A stretch of 64,000 bases of DNA from Mesocentrotus franciscanus. Taxonomy: Eukaryota; Echinodermata; Echinoidea; Camarodonta; Strongylocentrotidae. Below are positions 11,841 to 23,300 of this stretch, piece by piece (within the stretch, counting starts at the first letter, position 1; every line of letters begins with the position of its first letter). The position numbers and the translations under genes are program-made. The stretch lies in assembly GCA_037976565.1 (NCBI GenBank), contig CP137685.1, positions 23,165,796 to 23,229,795 on the forward strand. The letters run 5' to 3'. The notes under the pieces are model-generated. The model was not told where the DNA came from. It was given only the letters and a program-made list of their open reading frames with translations, and searched no databases.

Positions 11841-12767
11841 GATAGACCATTTCATCGCGATTACCGCTTTTCACACGTTGATGTGAGTTAATCAAATTCG
11901 TCTCGTCGATTTCGCGCCAAGAAATTGAGAAGAAGGAGCCAACGACGTGATTGAAAATTCGTTTTTTCAGGCCGGCCTCCTACTCTCATTCGTCTTCAAA
12001 ATCCCGACGAAGTGGAAGAGTTTGTCGATGATTGTTTTATAACGCGCCTCTCCGTGCAGATTCATTCCAAAAGAAGAAAAGACGGAGGAAGACGTACTTC
12101 ATCAAAAGGGTTCATCGCCCTTCCTATTTGTGGTTCCCCTTTTAGATTCATATTTTGAATTTCTCTAGGAAACATACGTTTCACTCTCTTCTAAGTCTCT
12201 TCTCATAATTTCTATTGAGGATATTGACATGTAATTGTGTCTGTTGTGGTGGTGTACTTCCTCAATCCATGGATAATGATTTGATGCTAAGAAGTGTAAA
12301 GGTTGAAGGTTAACCCATCTGTGTTAACGTGATTCGAACAGATCTTCTATCCGGAAATCAATTCCCTTGTCACCTCGACCGATAATATTTCTCGTCATAT
12401 CTGTTTTGTTGAGGTTGCCCCTTTATCCTCTAAAAGTGACTGTTCGCACGCAGGACCGCTCTTGAATAGAAACCTTGTGGAACTCTCTCTGTGAGTTGAA
12501 TCTTGGATTGATTATTTGGAGTATAGACTTTACTGAGTTCAACGGCCACTGGAATCCTACATTTGGAATATACATACGGAATATAATCATTGGTTACCGA
12601 CTAAATTGATCTTCTCTGCGCATCCTTGGAACCAGTTTGACACCTTCATCAATTGCGTCATTGCCCATCTCACCTGCATCTCTTACCAAGCAGCCAACCC
12701 CGCCCCTGATCCAATCGCCAAGCCGGTCAGCCAGATGCACTTGGACACCATACCTCAAGCCGCGGCC
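11841..12767 (+). promoter_or_regulatory. Inferred 5' UTR / promoter-proximal region of the PRKG-like gene
   Basis: This region is inferred from its position upstream of the first coding exon. TTTCGCGCC at 11910-11918 matches an E2F-type core, and TTTATAACGCGCC at about 12035 is TATA-like. Both could be chance. An in-frame TGA at 12534-12536 closes the coding frame upstream, so any N-terminal extension must start after it. The transcription start and any upstream non-coding exon cannot be placed from sequence alone. Confidence 0.3.
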
Positions 12768-13045
12768 ATGGCAACACTACGCGACTTACAGTTCGCTCTC
12801 CAGGAAAAGATCGAAGAGCTTCGGCAGCGTGACGAGCTCATCGACGAGCTTGAACTGGAACTCGATGAGAAGGATGTTTTGATTCAGAGACTACAGAATG
12901 AACTTGATAAATACCGATCAGTGATCCGTCCAGCTACTAAACATGTCATGCAAAGATCAAAACAGAAAAGATTAGGAATATCAGCTGAATCCGGTGGTGA
13001 TCTTCCAGATACCACGGAACTCAAAGTCATACCAAAGTCACAAGG
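12768..13045 (+). CDS. cGMP-dependent protein kinase, first coding exon (I-beta-like leucine zipper)
   Basis: The exon encodes 92 full codons plus two bases of the next. Residues 1-54 form a leucine zipper with Leu/Ile at 4, 11, 18, 25, 32, 39, 46 and 53, exactly every seven residues. In PKG I this segment mediates homodimerisation and isoform-specific anchoring. The blocks [19 protein letters not shown] and [16 protein letters not shown] are close to vertebrate type I-beta rather than I-alpha. KRLGISAE at residues 67-74 is the pseudosubstrate autoinhibitory site. It lies several residues closer to the zipper than I recall for human I-beta. The segment ends IPKSQ, as in the region just before the common cGMP-binding part.

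The start at 12768 sits in a strong Kozak context (GCCATGG) and matches the known N terminus. An in-frame ATG at 12735 would add 11 residues but has a poor context. The exon ends at CAAGG|GTGAGT, leaving a phase-2 junction, and the frame hits TGA immediately inside the intron. The cGMP-binding domains and kinase must be on exons outside or undetected. The product is a cytosolic Ser/Thr kinase activated by cGMP. The family is PRKG1 / foraging; the species-specific symbol is not assigned. Confidence 0.93.
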
Positions 13046-13051
13046 GTGAGT

Positions 13052-14618
13052 ACATCTTACTTTTCTTCATCCGTTTCATCCACCCTCTCCAGCGCAATAT
13101 ATACAGATAACAGAGCGTTCTAAAAAGGGTAAAACCAACTTCAAATACTTTGTGGAGACATCGATTTCTTGTATACCGAGCAATAAAACTAATAATCTTC
13201 TAAATGCTTATTATAGTCGTTTAACATGATATGCTGTCTATTTTCCAAGGCTATATTGTCTTAAATATTTAAGTAAAATGGCAGTTGGCTCACATTCATG
13301 GAAAACACAATTGGCACTCAGGACATTTCGTGTGAAAGACAAAGGAGAATTCCTTAACATTTACGTTTGCCTGAGGATTCCCCTCTGTGTGATGATTTCA
13401 CAGAATACTTACTTGGCTATCAGGATACTTCCTTTTATTAAAAATTCTTAGTAAGAAAGAATATATTTTTTCTGTCCATGCCTTACCATTGCGATATTCC
13501 CTAACTGATAACTAGGGTAACCGGGCAAGCCATTTGACATAGCAAAGAAGTGTTTCGGAAAATGAAAAGCCACCTATACAATATTTGTACGACAATACAA
13601 TTTATTGGTCATTAAAAACAACTATTTTTGATAACAATTATTTTGTAACAAGTCGGGTCACTTTTTATTTGAAACACTCGATATATCCCATAATAAAATC
13701 ACTGTTTCTTCAGCAATCGAATGTACCAAACAGTGAATCACAGAAAAAAGAAAATATAGAGAATTTTTTTTTTTAACCATTTTTTCATTTCTTGTAATAT
13801 CATCTGGTCTCCACAATTGCGTGCCACTCCCATCTTTAAGGGATTTCTGTTTCTTTCTTTCTTTCTTTTTTGTTTTTTCGTTTACGCAGATGTCATGTTA
13901 CGTAATCAGTTCGTTTGAATTTTGATGGACGCTAATGAGCTTATTTGTTTCGTAGATTTACGAAACGGATTTAATAACTTGCGAAACTCCCATTTGTCGT
14001 TTTCCTGGCCTGGGGAAAGGTTGTGATGTCAGTACGGATTATCAATCATGCTTCCAACGAGATTTACGTTTACTATTCTGAAGCAAATATCATATTATTC
14101 ATTATTCTTATTATTGTTATTATCATCTTGATGTTATAAAATCACTGTTTCTTCTGCAATCGAATGAATCACAAAATATAGAAAAGATAGAGGAAAGTGT
14201 GGATTTGAGGTATGTTGCGTCAAGAGTTCTATGATGGAGATGGATTCGCCTGGTATTTAAACTTGAAGCCAAATAAATGATATTCGTTAATTATATTTTT
14301 CATCCCCTTCTTGTGAAAGATATAGGCGCCAGGTATTCAACAATCATGTAGGCATTAAAAACACGATGATCATACGGCATTTAAGAAATGTCAAATTTCA
14401 AAAATTCTCTTCTGTTGCTGTTTGCCGCCAATTACAAAAAAAAGAAATAGTATAGGTAAAATAATTATGACTTCGCTATACTGCTAATTAAAATGGAACA
14501 AGTAACTAACCACGAGTCACTTCACTTAATGTTAATATATCTATTAACAACTTTACCTTACCTCTCAACCATTGAAGGAAAAAAATAGGAATCTGTTTGT
14601 ATGAATAGTTTTCATCTG
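13052..14618. other. Intronic sequence, nothing recognised
   Basis: AT-rich with a few T-runs. A segment near 13690-13745 (AAAATCACTGTTTCTTC, GCAATCGAATG, CACAGAA) recurs at about 14138-14172, suggesting a small local duplication. No coding features were seen. Confidence 0.4.
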
Positions 14619-14913
14619 AATAAGCCAAGTTGTATAAACAATATGCGCATGTGCAGACATTTGTACAAAAACCCACCGAGACGAACTAATGCTGGATACG
14701 TGCTCATGAATGTTACTTAATCATTATTAGTTTTGTGCACCGACGGTACATTCTATGAAACACGGGTGGGAGTATTTATTTTTAGAGGGCAAAAAAAACG
14801 TATTCACATCCATGAATTTGGAATGCACAAAGTGCACAGAGTGGGACTACTACATGTGTAAAATATCTATGGATATTAGGGGTAATTTTTTACCATGTGC
14901 TAACTACGAACTG
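14619..14913 (+). mobile_element. Inverted-repeat element, + copy
   Basis: Starts AATAAGCCAAGTTGTATAAA and ends near GCTAACTACGAACTGG. Its interior matches the reverse complement of 15510-15809: CCGAGACGAA, GTGCTCAT, GTGCACCGACGGTACATT, GGGAGTATT and GTGGGACTACTAC. The right terminus is cut short by the element that begins at 14914. Confidence 0.75.
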
Positions 14914-15184
14914 GGGGTGTTTCACAAAGACTAAGATGGACTTAAGTTGGACCTGAACTATGGCAGGCCATTCATGCCACTGGTTGCTCTCACCATTGGT
15001 CTCTCAATTATGATCTTTAGATAATATTTTTTCCTTCAATAATGAACTATCAATTTTGTGACCACGATTGGTACGTCCCTTGAGAAACCAATGCCTGGAA
15101 CGGTTAGAGGAACTAGTGGCATCAAAGGCGTGCTATAGTTCAAGTCCAACTTAAGTCGATCTTAGTCTTTGTGAAACACTCCCC
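14914..15184. mobile_element. Palindromic MITE 'GGGGTGTTTCAC', copy 1 (271 bp)
   Basis: The TIRs are GGGGTGTTTCACAAAGACTA at the left and the same reverse complemented at the right (TAGTCTTTGTGAAACACTCC). The arms continue through AAGTTGGAC and AACTATGGCAGG / TGCTATAGTT. The closest partner is 59053-59338. It has landed next to or within the right end of the 14619 element. Confidence 0.9.
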
Positions 15185-15509
15185 GGGTCTTCTAAATACC
15201 CGGCAAGCTAACTGGTTCAAGAGCAAGATAAATAGTATGGGCAATGGGATGATGGAGTGTACGGCATGGAATAACCCTATATATAGATGGATATGTTATC
15301 AAGGAAATGAGTATAGGAAGGCGATACAGGTGATTCTTCGTTGTGTTTCTTGTTCAGGTATGCATACAGGATATGCGTTCACACACATCATCATGGGTAT
15401 GATTCAAGTGCGGTAAAGGATGATCAAAGTGCTGATACCTTAGTCACACCGGCAAACCTTCTCTAGACCATCTCTAACCCGACTGTTTCTTACCCAAAGC
15501 GATCATTGT

Positions 15510-15809
15510 AATAAGCCAGTTCGTAAATAGCTTCGGTACGCATGACCCCAAAATATCCACAGATCTTTTACACGATGGATACGTCCCACTTGTGCATTTT
15601 AGAATAATCACTGCCGAAGTGATGGAGGTGCTTCATGAATACCTTTTGTTTGCCTCTTGAGAAGAATACTTCTACCTGTGCATCAGATAAATGTACTGTC
15701 GGTGCATAAATGAGCACGATACCAGTATTCGTCTCGATGGGTTTTACAATTTGGGAACAAATGACCTTTATATGCCCATGCGCAGATAGTATTTACGAAC
15801 TGGCTTATT
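15510..15809 (-). mobile_element. Inverted-repeat element, minus copy (300 bp)
   Basis: Begins AATAAGCCAGTTCGTAAATA (15510-15529) and ends with its exact inverse TATTTACGAACTGGCTTATT (15790-15809), a perfect 20-bp TIR. The interior is homologous, in opposite orientation, to 14619-14913. No target duplication could be assigned with certainty. Confidence 0.88.
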
Positions 15810-15827
15810 TAGTGCGGTTTTAAGTTG

Positions 15828-16005
15828 TCGGTCTGCATGTCGTTCTGGCAGCGTTTCACCGACCCGTCAGGAGGACAAGTTCGCAGACATCCCATTGAAA
15901 CGTGTGTCTTGAAATGAACAGCCATTTCAATTGGATGTCGGCAAACTTGTATTTGTGACGGATTCGTGAAACGACTCCTTGCAGATGTCGGTCCTGTGAC
16001 CAGGG
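15828..16005. mobile_element. Foldback element (about 178 bp)
   Basis: The left arm GTCGGTCTGCATGTCGTTCT ... GCGTTTCACCGACCCGTCA ... GACAAGTTCGCAGACATCCC is inverted by GGATGTCGGCAAACTTG ... TGACGGATTCGTGAAACG ... GCAGATGTCGGTCC, with the loop near 15905-15925. Each arm is about 75 bp with scattered mismatches. The short antisense ORF across it is a by-product. Confidence 0.75.
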
Positions 16006-16146
16006 TGATACGTTGAACTGTACATTTGAACACAATTTTGTTTGAGAAACTGTGTCTTTCTCTTCGAAATAATTAGTTAAGATAGGGCCCCAGCCTGAGG
16101 GTAGTTATATATCCCACCAAATTTGTCCCATTTTGTGCCCGTCCAG

Positions 16147-16545
16147 ATATGATATTTATTGTTTTCTTTGAAGGCGTCACTGTGCAACACAATCTAACAG
16201 TAAATTCTCCCAGCCATTTCTGAATTTTTCCAACCGTTTTTCCATGAAAATAAGGCATAAGACAGGCTTTAAAAAAATCTGTCAACACCTAAATGTCTTG
16301 AATGGTACACAGAGTCAATTCATTGCTTTATGACGATTTACATTCACCTAAAATGTAATTAAATTGTAATAATATAGTTGGGAGAATTAAGGAATTGATC
16401 AGATCAGTTTTTCCCAATTTGTATCACTAATAATGGTCTGTTTTCACTCAAACTTTCAGATTATCTTTAATTGTACATCTAGCATTGAAGTCACTACCTT
16501 AGCACCATTTTCTGCCATCTGAACAATATTACCTAGTCCCTTTAA
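16147..16545 (+). mobile_element. TTAA-ended MITE, family B, 5'-truncated copy
   Basis: Matches 31089-31469 from the TTTTCTTTGAAGGCGTCACT segment to the right end TAGTCCCTTTAA (TTAA at 16542-16545). The left terminus present in the 30806 copy is absent. There is no coding content. Confidence 0.8.
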
Positions 16546-17182
16546 AGATGCATTTTGTATGAGATTAATGGCTATCACCAGCAAATGCTTCAAATCACGT
16601 TCTAAATTAAAGTTAGAATACGTTTTACTGATTTGCTAGGCAGAGTATGAACACAGCATCATGTTCATTGCAGCATTAAACGTGCCTATGACGCAAGATG
16701 AATACATGAATGTTCCATATTCCGTGAATGATGAGAGAAATCGTTCCAACTGATTTAATTTTGTTTGAACATGCTATTCAATACATTTTGTATAGGGTTT
16801 ATAGACGGGAATTAGTGATGTAAAAGAATGATTAGATTAGGAAAAGAGGGAACATTTCTATAAATAAAAAAACATTCCCATTCAGCTGTTGTGTTGGCAA
16901 CCATCTTAGAATATAACCATGAATTATTGTGTATTGTGACGTATAAAGTGGGCTTAAAAACCGTTATGAAACCTGTGGTATATGCAAATAAGCCATGCAT
17001 ACCTAAATGTATACGTGTATATCACCCTGAAGAACTGTTGAAGCAACCGGGATATTGCTTTAATAGCACTTCATACCGGTAAATGACCAATGCTATGTGT
17101 TGCATAAATCAATGTTTTGAATGTCAACGCGTATTAATAGATTCTTGTGGCGTGGAGGAATTATGTTTGGTCATGTGACTCT

Positions 17183-17330
17183 GGGCCGTGCTTCATAAAA
17201 CTTGTTACCAATAACAACGGCCACAGATCTATGACAAATCTGTTCATAGCCTATCACATGCACGGATTTCAGTAGTTTATACCAATTATAGCATCTTGTA
17301 ATTGATAACAAGATTTATGAAACAGGGACC
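17183..17330. mobile_element. Palindromic MITE (148 bp)
   Basis: The left arm GGGCCGTGCTTCATAAAACT and right arm (reverse complement) GGTCCCTGTTTCATAAATCT are followed in both by TTGTTA.CAAT. Arms are about 35 bp and the interior is AT-rich. No second copy was recognised. Confidence 0.75.
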
Positions 17331-17527
17331 TGATTCATGTTATAATCTGAATTAATTTTGAGTGTAGAGAATGTATATGGACTTCTATCTACTACATACG
17401 CTCCTAATGCACACAAAATGGTTATTCATGAGCTGTGTGTAATTATTGATAAGTTATGTTTGGTATGTTGAAATATTGTTTATTGTTAATTCACATTAGG
17501 AGTGTACATGTATATTGTGGTTCTAGG

Positions 17528-17823
17528 ACACATACCCCCTGGAAAACCACCCTCCGGATAACCACCCTCTAGGGCAACTACCCCTAGGACAACTACACCC
17601 TAGGACAACCACCCTCCAGGACTACTCCCCCGGACAACTACCCCAGACAACTACCCCTAGGACAACCACCCTCTAGGACAACTACCCCCGGACAACTATC
17701 ACCAGACAACTACCCCCGGACAACTATCCTAGGGGGTAGTTGTCCTTGGGGTAGTTGTCCTAGAGGGTCGTTATCCTAGGGGTGGTTATCCGGGGGTGGT
17801 TGTCCATGGGGTAGGTGTCCGGA
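17528..17823. repeat. Foldback minisatellite, unit like GGACAACTACCCC
   Basis: About 14-17 bp units (consensus near CTAGGACAACTACCCC, variants CCGGACAAC and CCTCCAGG) run on the + strand to about 17730. They then continue as their reverse complement (GGGGTAGTTGTCC, GGGTGGTTATCC) to 17823. The switch point at 17718-17745 is itself a near-perfect hairpin. The whole tract can form a long stem-loop. Confidence 0.9.
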
Positions 17824-19387
17824 TACGGTATATTGTAGTTCATTCAGTGTATGGATTTGGTATGTACCTGAATAAATTGGGCGGGAATGATATTTCATAT
17901 TTTGTTGGGATCTTTATTAAGTTCCTTATATAAGGACTAGATAATGCTGTGAATGATCAATAATATAAATTTGATTATTTAACCACGCGAAAAGATCATG
18001 CATAACTTCGAACGAATAGCTCAAACCCGTGCAGTTCTCCACCACTTATCGTCCATACATTAGCTGACAGCTGGGTGTAAACAGCAATTCTTTCCAATGT
18101 TGACATTGTAATTTATCTTTCCCACCTGTGTTGGGTTTGTATAGCATCCTCCCAGTCTCGTGGAGGGCTGAAGTTCAAATGGAAGATAAATGAGTTCATA
18201 GGAGAAGGGTTTGTTGAAGAGGATGTGAGCGTGTGTCCTTTTGAAACCATGAAAGCACAGTCCGAATACTCGTACAGTACCTTGGCAGGCGGGTTGTGAG
18301 AGAGGCAGCATTCACCACACACGTTTTATGAATGGATCCATGTTGTTAGGTCCACTGTATGCAGTTCCATGTTTTCTTTAAAATTATTACTTTTCTGTTT
18401 CGACTTTTACTGAATATTAATCAATTTCAACTTTATTCCAAACATGGAAATCGGGTACACCATATATTAAAATAGATATTAACATTTACAATAAAATACA
18501 TACATAAAATAAGAGGAATGATACAAATTAGTTAATGTAAACATATTTAAAGAACAAGAACAAATGCGGAGGGGATAGTCGGAGATGAAGAAATAAATGA
18601 TTAGTCGTAGACTAAACCCAATAACAAAGAACAATTTATACAATACAGATATAATTACATATAATTAAGTATAAAATTAATGAATACTAATGGGAAATTT
18701 GTACCAACAGCGAAAGATGGGGGGGGGGTAGAATAAGAGAAGGAATGTAGAGGAGATACAATCAGACTTTATAATGCTACATTTTATAGGATCCTAATCA
18801 CGACCTCTACAGTTTATACTCCTCGCGTTTTATATTGCCTGTCGTATCTATACTTCCCTCGAAACATTTTGCTTATTCACCTAATTGATACTTAATCAAA
18901 GTCATCTATCCGTATTGTTTGGTGACTCTGATCTTCAGCTAGTGTCAATCTGATTTTTTTTAATGTAAATGTGGGAGGAAAAACAGCTTCAAACTTCAAT
19001 GGAGGCATTCCAAAGAAAGATATATGAGGAACGGAATGATTGCTCATCATGCTTATCAAAGACATTGAATTCATGTCATGATACGTTCTCTCTTTTTCAG
19101 AATTAAAGAAAAACAACAGATTGGCCTTATCTCAATTCGATTGCCTCAACATTTTTTTCTTCCTGTTATGACCTTTCTCACTCGCGTGACCTTTTTGACA
19201 AGTGCGATATTATCACAAATTGTTTTCATATGGAGAGAAATTACGGGTAACAAAAATATCTCGCTTTATCAAATAACAATGATCGCCTTCGGAGTTCGAA
19301 CTTGAACGTCTGGGAGTATGCAAGGTACAGTCTCAACATTATAGGCGCTAGGTGCGCAACGCTTGCTTTCAAAGTTGTATTAGAGTA
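17824..19387. other. No gene recognised
   Basis: Contains a G9 run at about 18720. A 74-codon minus-strand open frame (18892-19116) ends in an acidic IRIDDFD tail but has no family match I know and no clear splice signal. Nothing else was supported. Confidence 0.35.
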
Positions 19388-19600
19388 GAGGTGTCATGGT
19401 CTAGTGGATACGTCATCGGGGCTGTGGATCATATGGTTTGCGGTTCGAGTCCCTCCTATGTCAAGGCATCAATCTATATTTGCCACTCTCCACCCGTGTG
19501 AAGTAAATGGGTACCGGGTAGGAAGAAATTCCGTTAACGCTTTAGCGCCTTATCGTGGCGGCCCAGTTACAGCCGGACAAAATGATATTGCCTACTTTAG
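19388..19600 (+). mobile_element. tRNA-derived SINE, copy 1
   Basis: The tRNA-like head has an A box (TGGTCTAGTGGATA) and a B box (GGTTCGAGTCC) about 45 bases apart. The body contains CAATCTATATTTGCCACTCT, GTAAATGGGTACC, TAGCGCCTTATCGTGGC and AGCCGG. Related copies are at 36660, 44204, 51776, 55321 and 58597. It encodes no protein. Confidence 0.85.
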
Positions 19601-21070
19601 TAAGTGCATTAGAATATCATATTTGTATTAAAGCTGTGCTACATCTTTTGATCGATTTGATATATTCTCAGTTTATCACAGTTTTTGTTGCGTACTTTCA
19701 TTTAAACACACGTGTTAATTTGCATGAAAGGTAAAATTCTGTTTAAAGGTAAAAAGAGATCTAATCACTAAAGTTGATACAAGAGTTTTACGAATGATTG
19801 AGGGAAAATAAGTAGAAGGGCTTAATATTCAACATTTTGAGAACTTTCTGTTTCTCACTATGACGTGCATATTAGTCAACCAGGAAATGAAGTTTTAATA
19901 ACAACGGATAATAAAAAGACGTTCAGACGTGACATTAGATTAAACCTATATTATTTCCCTCCATATCGTCTAAGTTCTTATGTTTTGAAGTAATATTCAT
20001 TTTCTTTAAGAGTTCGATGTTTCGAGATAATTATTTTTCGTACCACGTGTCATGTAAAGGTCAATATGCACACAGTGGTCCTGCTGCGATACCACTTACA
20101 TAGGGAATTAACTATACCTTTACACTGCCAGACTGTCTATGGATTTATTTTCCTTTTGCAAAGTGTTGTGATTGTTTTGCAGATAACACTTACTGCACTG
20201 ATTTGAAGACTAGCCTTCTTGAAAATTGGGTCAAAACAACAACTTATTTTGCTTCTCCAAAAAGTTATTGCATCGAAAATCAACACTTCAGAAGAAAATG
20301 ACATCTCATTTCGAAAAGGTTCAATTTACACGTCAGGCTGCTGGATTTTACCATAAGTGTAGAGTGACAGGTCTATAATATTGATAGAAATTGAAACAAA
20401 AGGTTACTTTGAAATTGGATTCATTATACCGACCTGATAGAACTACCCCCAAAAAAAAAAAAGTCATGGCAAATCATATATGATGGTTGGGGGCATCGTC
20501 CAAAACAAGTCGAGTTCCACCAACTTGTGTTCTCGTCTTCTTGTCCTAAATTATCTCATCATCTCTTCCTTTTTTTACGTGAAGTTGCAATTAAACGCAA
20601 CTTTACCAAATTCGCGATTCGATTTTCAGCCAATCAGAGTCGACATTTTGTGTCTTGCTTGTAATATTTTTTAGTTGCGTTTAAATGTTTTAGCAAAAAG
20701 GGCCCAGGTCGCTAATATATTGAAATCCATGCATTACTTTTGACCAACATTATAGACTCTTATCGATCAAACTCAAATGTGGTCTTTTTGGAAGGTGAAT
20801 TCCAGCTTTGCAGACATATTACTAATGGGTTTCGGATGGAATATCTACAAATTTAGTGGACCTATCTGTTGGTATAAAGGTTTAGATGGCTCATATAATT
20901 TGTCTGGGTGTTATGTAATAATGTATGACTTTACTTCATTTTGGTCGTCGAATTAATCCCCTTAAAAACATTTCAAACATTACTGTAGTGAGGTCAAACA
21001 CTGCTGTATTGACCATGCAAACTTAATCATGTAGAGAACTTTCCCACTGTCATTCAGTTTAATATTCACG
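19601..21070. other. No gene recognised; small inverted motif
   Basis: AAACGCAACT near 20595 recurs inverted as AGTTGCGTTT near 20674, next to AAAGGGCCC, possibly a worn MITE end. No coding signal was seen. Confidence 0.35.
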
Positions 21071-21125
21071 TTGAGCGCTGCGCCTTGTCTCTCTACACTC
21101 TCTCCTGTCCCCAATCTGTATTCCA

Positions 21126-21130
<5 letters not shown>

Positions 21131-21171
<41 letters not shown>

Positions 21172-21293
21172 TTCACACTCTCCTTCCTATCATAATGTTT
21201 TATTCCCTCTCTCTCTCTCTTTCTGTCTGTATGTCTGTCTCTCTGTCTCTCTGTCTGTCTCTGTATTTGTCTCTCTTTCTCTTTCTCTGTCTG

Positions 21294-21360
<67 letters not shown>

Positions 21361-21420
21361 CCGTCGCTCTCTTTCTTTCCTCCGTCTCTCTCTCTCTATT
21401 TCCCAGTTGTCCTTCTCATA
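21131..21420. repeat. (CT)n polypyrimidine tract
   Basis: Almost uninterrupted CT dinucleotides with CTGT/ATGT interruptions (21225-21300). The Ser/Leu-rich open frames across it are artefacts of the dinucleotide. Confidence 0.97.
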
Positions 21421-21639
21421 CTACTCCTGGCCTCCCATATTGATCTCACCTCCACTTATTCCATCTTATGCTCTCTAACTAACTCTCCATTCACTTCTCT
21501 TTTTTTCTCTCACTATCTCATTATATCGCTTTCCATATGTCTACATATATACACCTCTCTTTACCTCTTTACCCTCTCTTTTTCTACCATCCTTATTAAA
21601 TCTCTCTACGGCCTTACAATGTCTGCCGTTTACATCGTG

Positions 21640-22038
21640 ACTAAAGAGAGGGTTGAGTTCTGGGACAGGTGAGAAATAATTTTTGAGGTTTTTCATTCTT
21701 TTTTAAAAATTATTTTAGTGTGGAAGAGTATCATAGAAAAAAATGTACTCTTGAAAGGATGGCTCTTCAAATACAATCATAATCGAAATATGACAGTAAC
21801 AGCTAAAGGTTGTCGACCACACTTTCACGCCAAATATTTGTGTAGTCCCATATACATATTTATGTGTCAGTGCATGTGACTGTTGGCAAGACTGGGCAAG
21901 TTTCTTATCATTTTGATGATTCAAAAACTTCACAGTGTACACCAATACACATGTGCTATACACGATCATCCTTTTCCAATCTCTCAAACACAGGTTTTTT
22001 TTCACAACGCAATCACATGACCAGAACTTTATATTTAA
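21640..22038 (+). mobile_element. TTAA-type MITE, family C, copy 1
   Basis: The left end CTAAAGAGAGGGTTGAGTTC has a decayed TTAA. The right end CAGAACTTTATATTTAA keeps TTAA at 22035-22038. Internal landmarks shared with 35094, 40231 and 56288 are TGTGGAAGAGTATC, GGCTCTTCAAAT, GTAGTCCCATATACAT, TTATCATTTTGATGATT and CGCAATCACATGACC. Confidence 0.83.
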
Positions 22039-22199
22039 GACGAGCTCGTCAATGTAAACGTCTGTTTAATGTTGACTTTATAATGCATCCTTTTTAAACA
22101 GCTCGTGTCTAGACTTTTCGCCTCCTTTTCCATTTCGTCAAGTAGTTTCACTCACAACCGATTGTTCAGATTGAGATCAATAAATCTGTTTATATTGTA

Positions 22200-22500
22200 T
22201 ATAGTGATAATAATAATAATTCTGATAATATTCTGGGTTTATCTAGCGCTTGATACATCGACGATGTCTCTTAGTGCTTTACGGAAATATTATAACCCTG
22301 GTCATCGGTTTTAGGCCTCCCCGCACGCGATGTATGCACATTCTCCGTTCCCGGGTAGCATCCCAGCCAGGCGCCATTTTACAGACGCTCTCAATGTTAA
22401 GCAAACTACTGTGACTTTCGCATCCTACCGGGTACCTATTTAACACCTAGGCGGAGAGTGCCAAATGTGGATTAATGTCTTGCCATCAGAGGACTTTTTG
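22200..22500 (-). mobile_element. Diverged SINE relative (minus), with AAT-rich start
   Basis: Starts with an ATAATAATAAT run (inverse of the usual SINE tail), then TCTAGCGCTTGATA, CCAGGCGCCATTTTACAGAC, CGGGTACCTATTTAACACCT and GGCGGAGAGTGCCAAATGTG / GATTAATGTCTTGCC. The tRNA-like head is not recognisable, so this copy is worn or of a different subfamily. Confidence 0.65.
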
Positions 22501-22971
22501 TGGAAATTACCTATCCACAAAGAACATGCCTTGTTATCACGGTTATATTATTTGCTAAATTTATTGAAACCAATCAATGCAAAATCCTATTTTTGGTCGT
22601 GAATTTCGTGATATCATTTTTTTTTTGTTTTTATCAACTCGTCGATAAAAATGTTAGTGTATGCATATACGGTCAATTAATGCTCATTTTGATAGTTTGT
22701 AGCTTAATTTAAAGAAAGCGTAAACTAAATGAAAAGTTATTCTTTCCTTTGAACGATCGTCCCTTATTTGCTCAATGTTTTATAGATACCGTAGTACTCG
22801 CTGTACTCTAAAAGTAAAGAGCACTTTACCGACACGTTTGATTTGATTAGAGAACGATTGCTCATTTGCACTTACGTGACTCCGCGTTGGTACGCAATGA
22901 TCATCACTTTGAAGATTTTATTCGTTGGTCTGTATTAACGTGGAAAGTCTTAATTGTTCGATTTCCGTAGT

Positions 22972-23300
22972 GGTGGTCGAGTAGTAGTTCGATGAATTGA
23001 TGGGTAATTAGGCATGTCAGATTTCTTTTCATTATTTGATTGAATAGTATAATTTGTTTGCATTCATCTTTCCAGACAGTATTTTAATTTCATAAATGGC
23101 TGTCGCGAGCTTCCATGGTATTCAATAATTTTAATCCAATACCTTTATAACATAACATGAAGATTTGATAGCAAGGGGTGGTCGAGTAGTAGTTCTATGA
23201 ATGGATGGGCAATTAGGCATGTCAGATTTACTTTCATTATTAAGACTCAATAGTTATTAATTTGCTTTCATATTCCCAGACAGTATTTGAAATGATGAAG
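22972..23300 (+). repeat. Direct duplication, period 205 bp
   Basis: GGTGGTCGAGTAGTAGTTC at 22972 recurs at 23177, and both continue through ATGGGYAATTAGGCATGTCA, GATTT.CTTTCATTAT and CCAGACAGTATTT. About 120 bp is shared in each copy. The sequence between them is unique. Confidence 0.85.

Noticed and set aside
12606..12767. N-terminal extension of the PKG exon from 12606 or 12735
   Set aside because: The 12606 codon is TTG, and the 12735 ATG has a weak context and adds residues absent from the known N terminus. The 12768 ATG has GCCATGG and matches the family start.
12637..12882. 81-codon + frame overlapping the kinase exon
   Set aside because: Out-of-frame shadow of the real coding frame.
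18892..19116. Terminal exon on the minus strand
   Set aside because: No convincing acceptor upstream, no known motif, and no neighbouring exon.
21071..21478. 135-codon Ser/Leu-rich open frame
   Set aside because: Translation of a CT dinucleotide tract; the same artefact appears in several frames and at every CT/GA tract.
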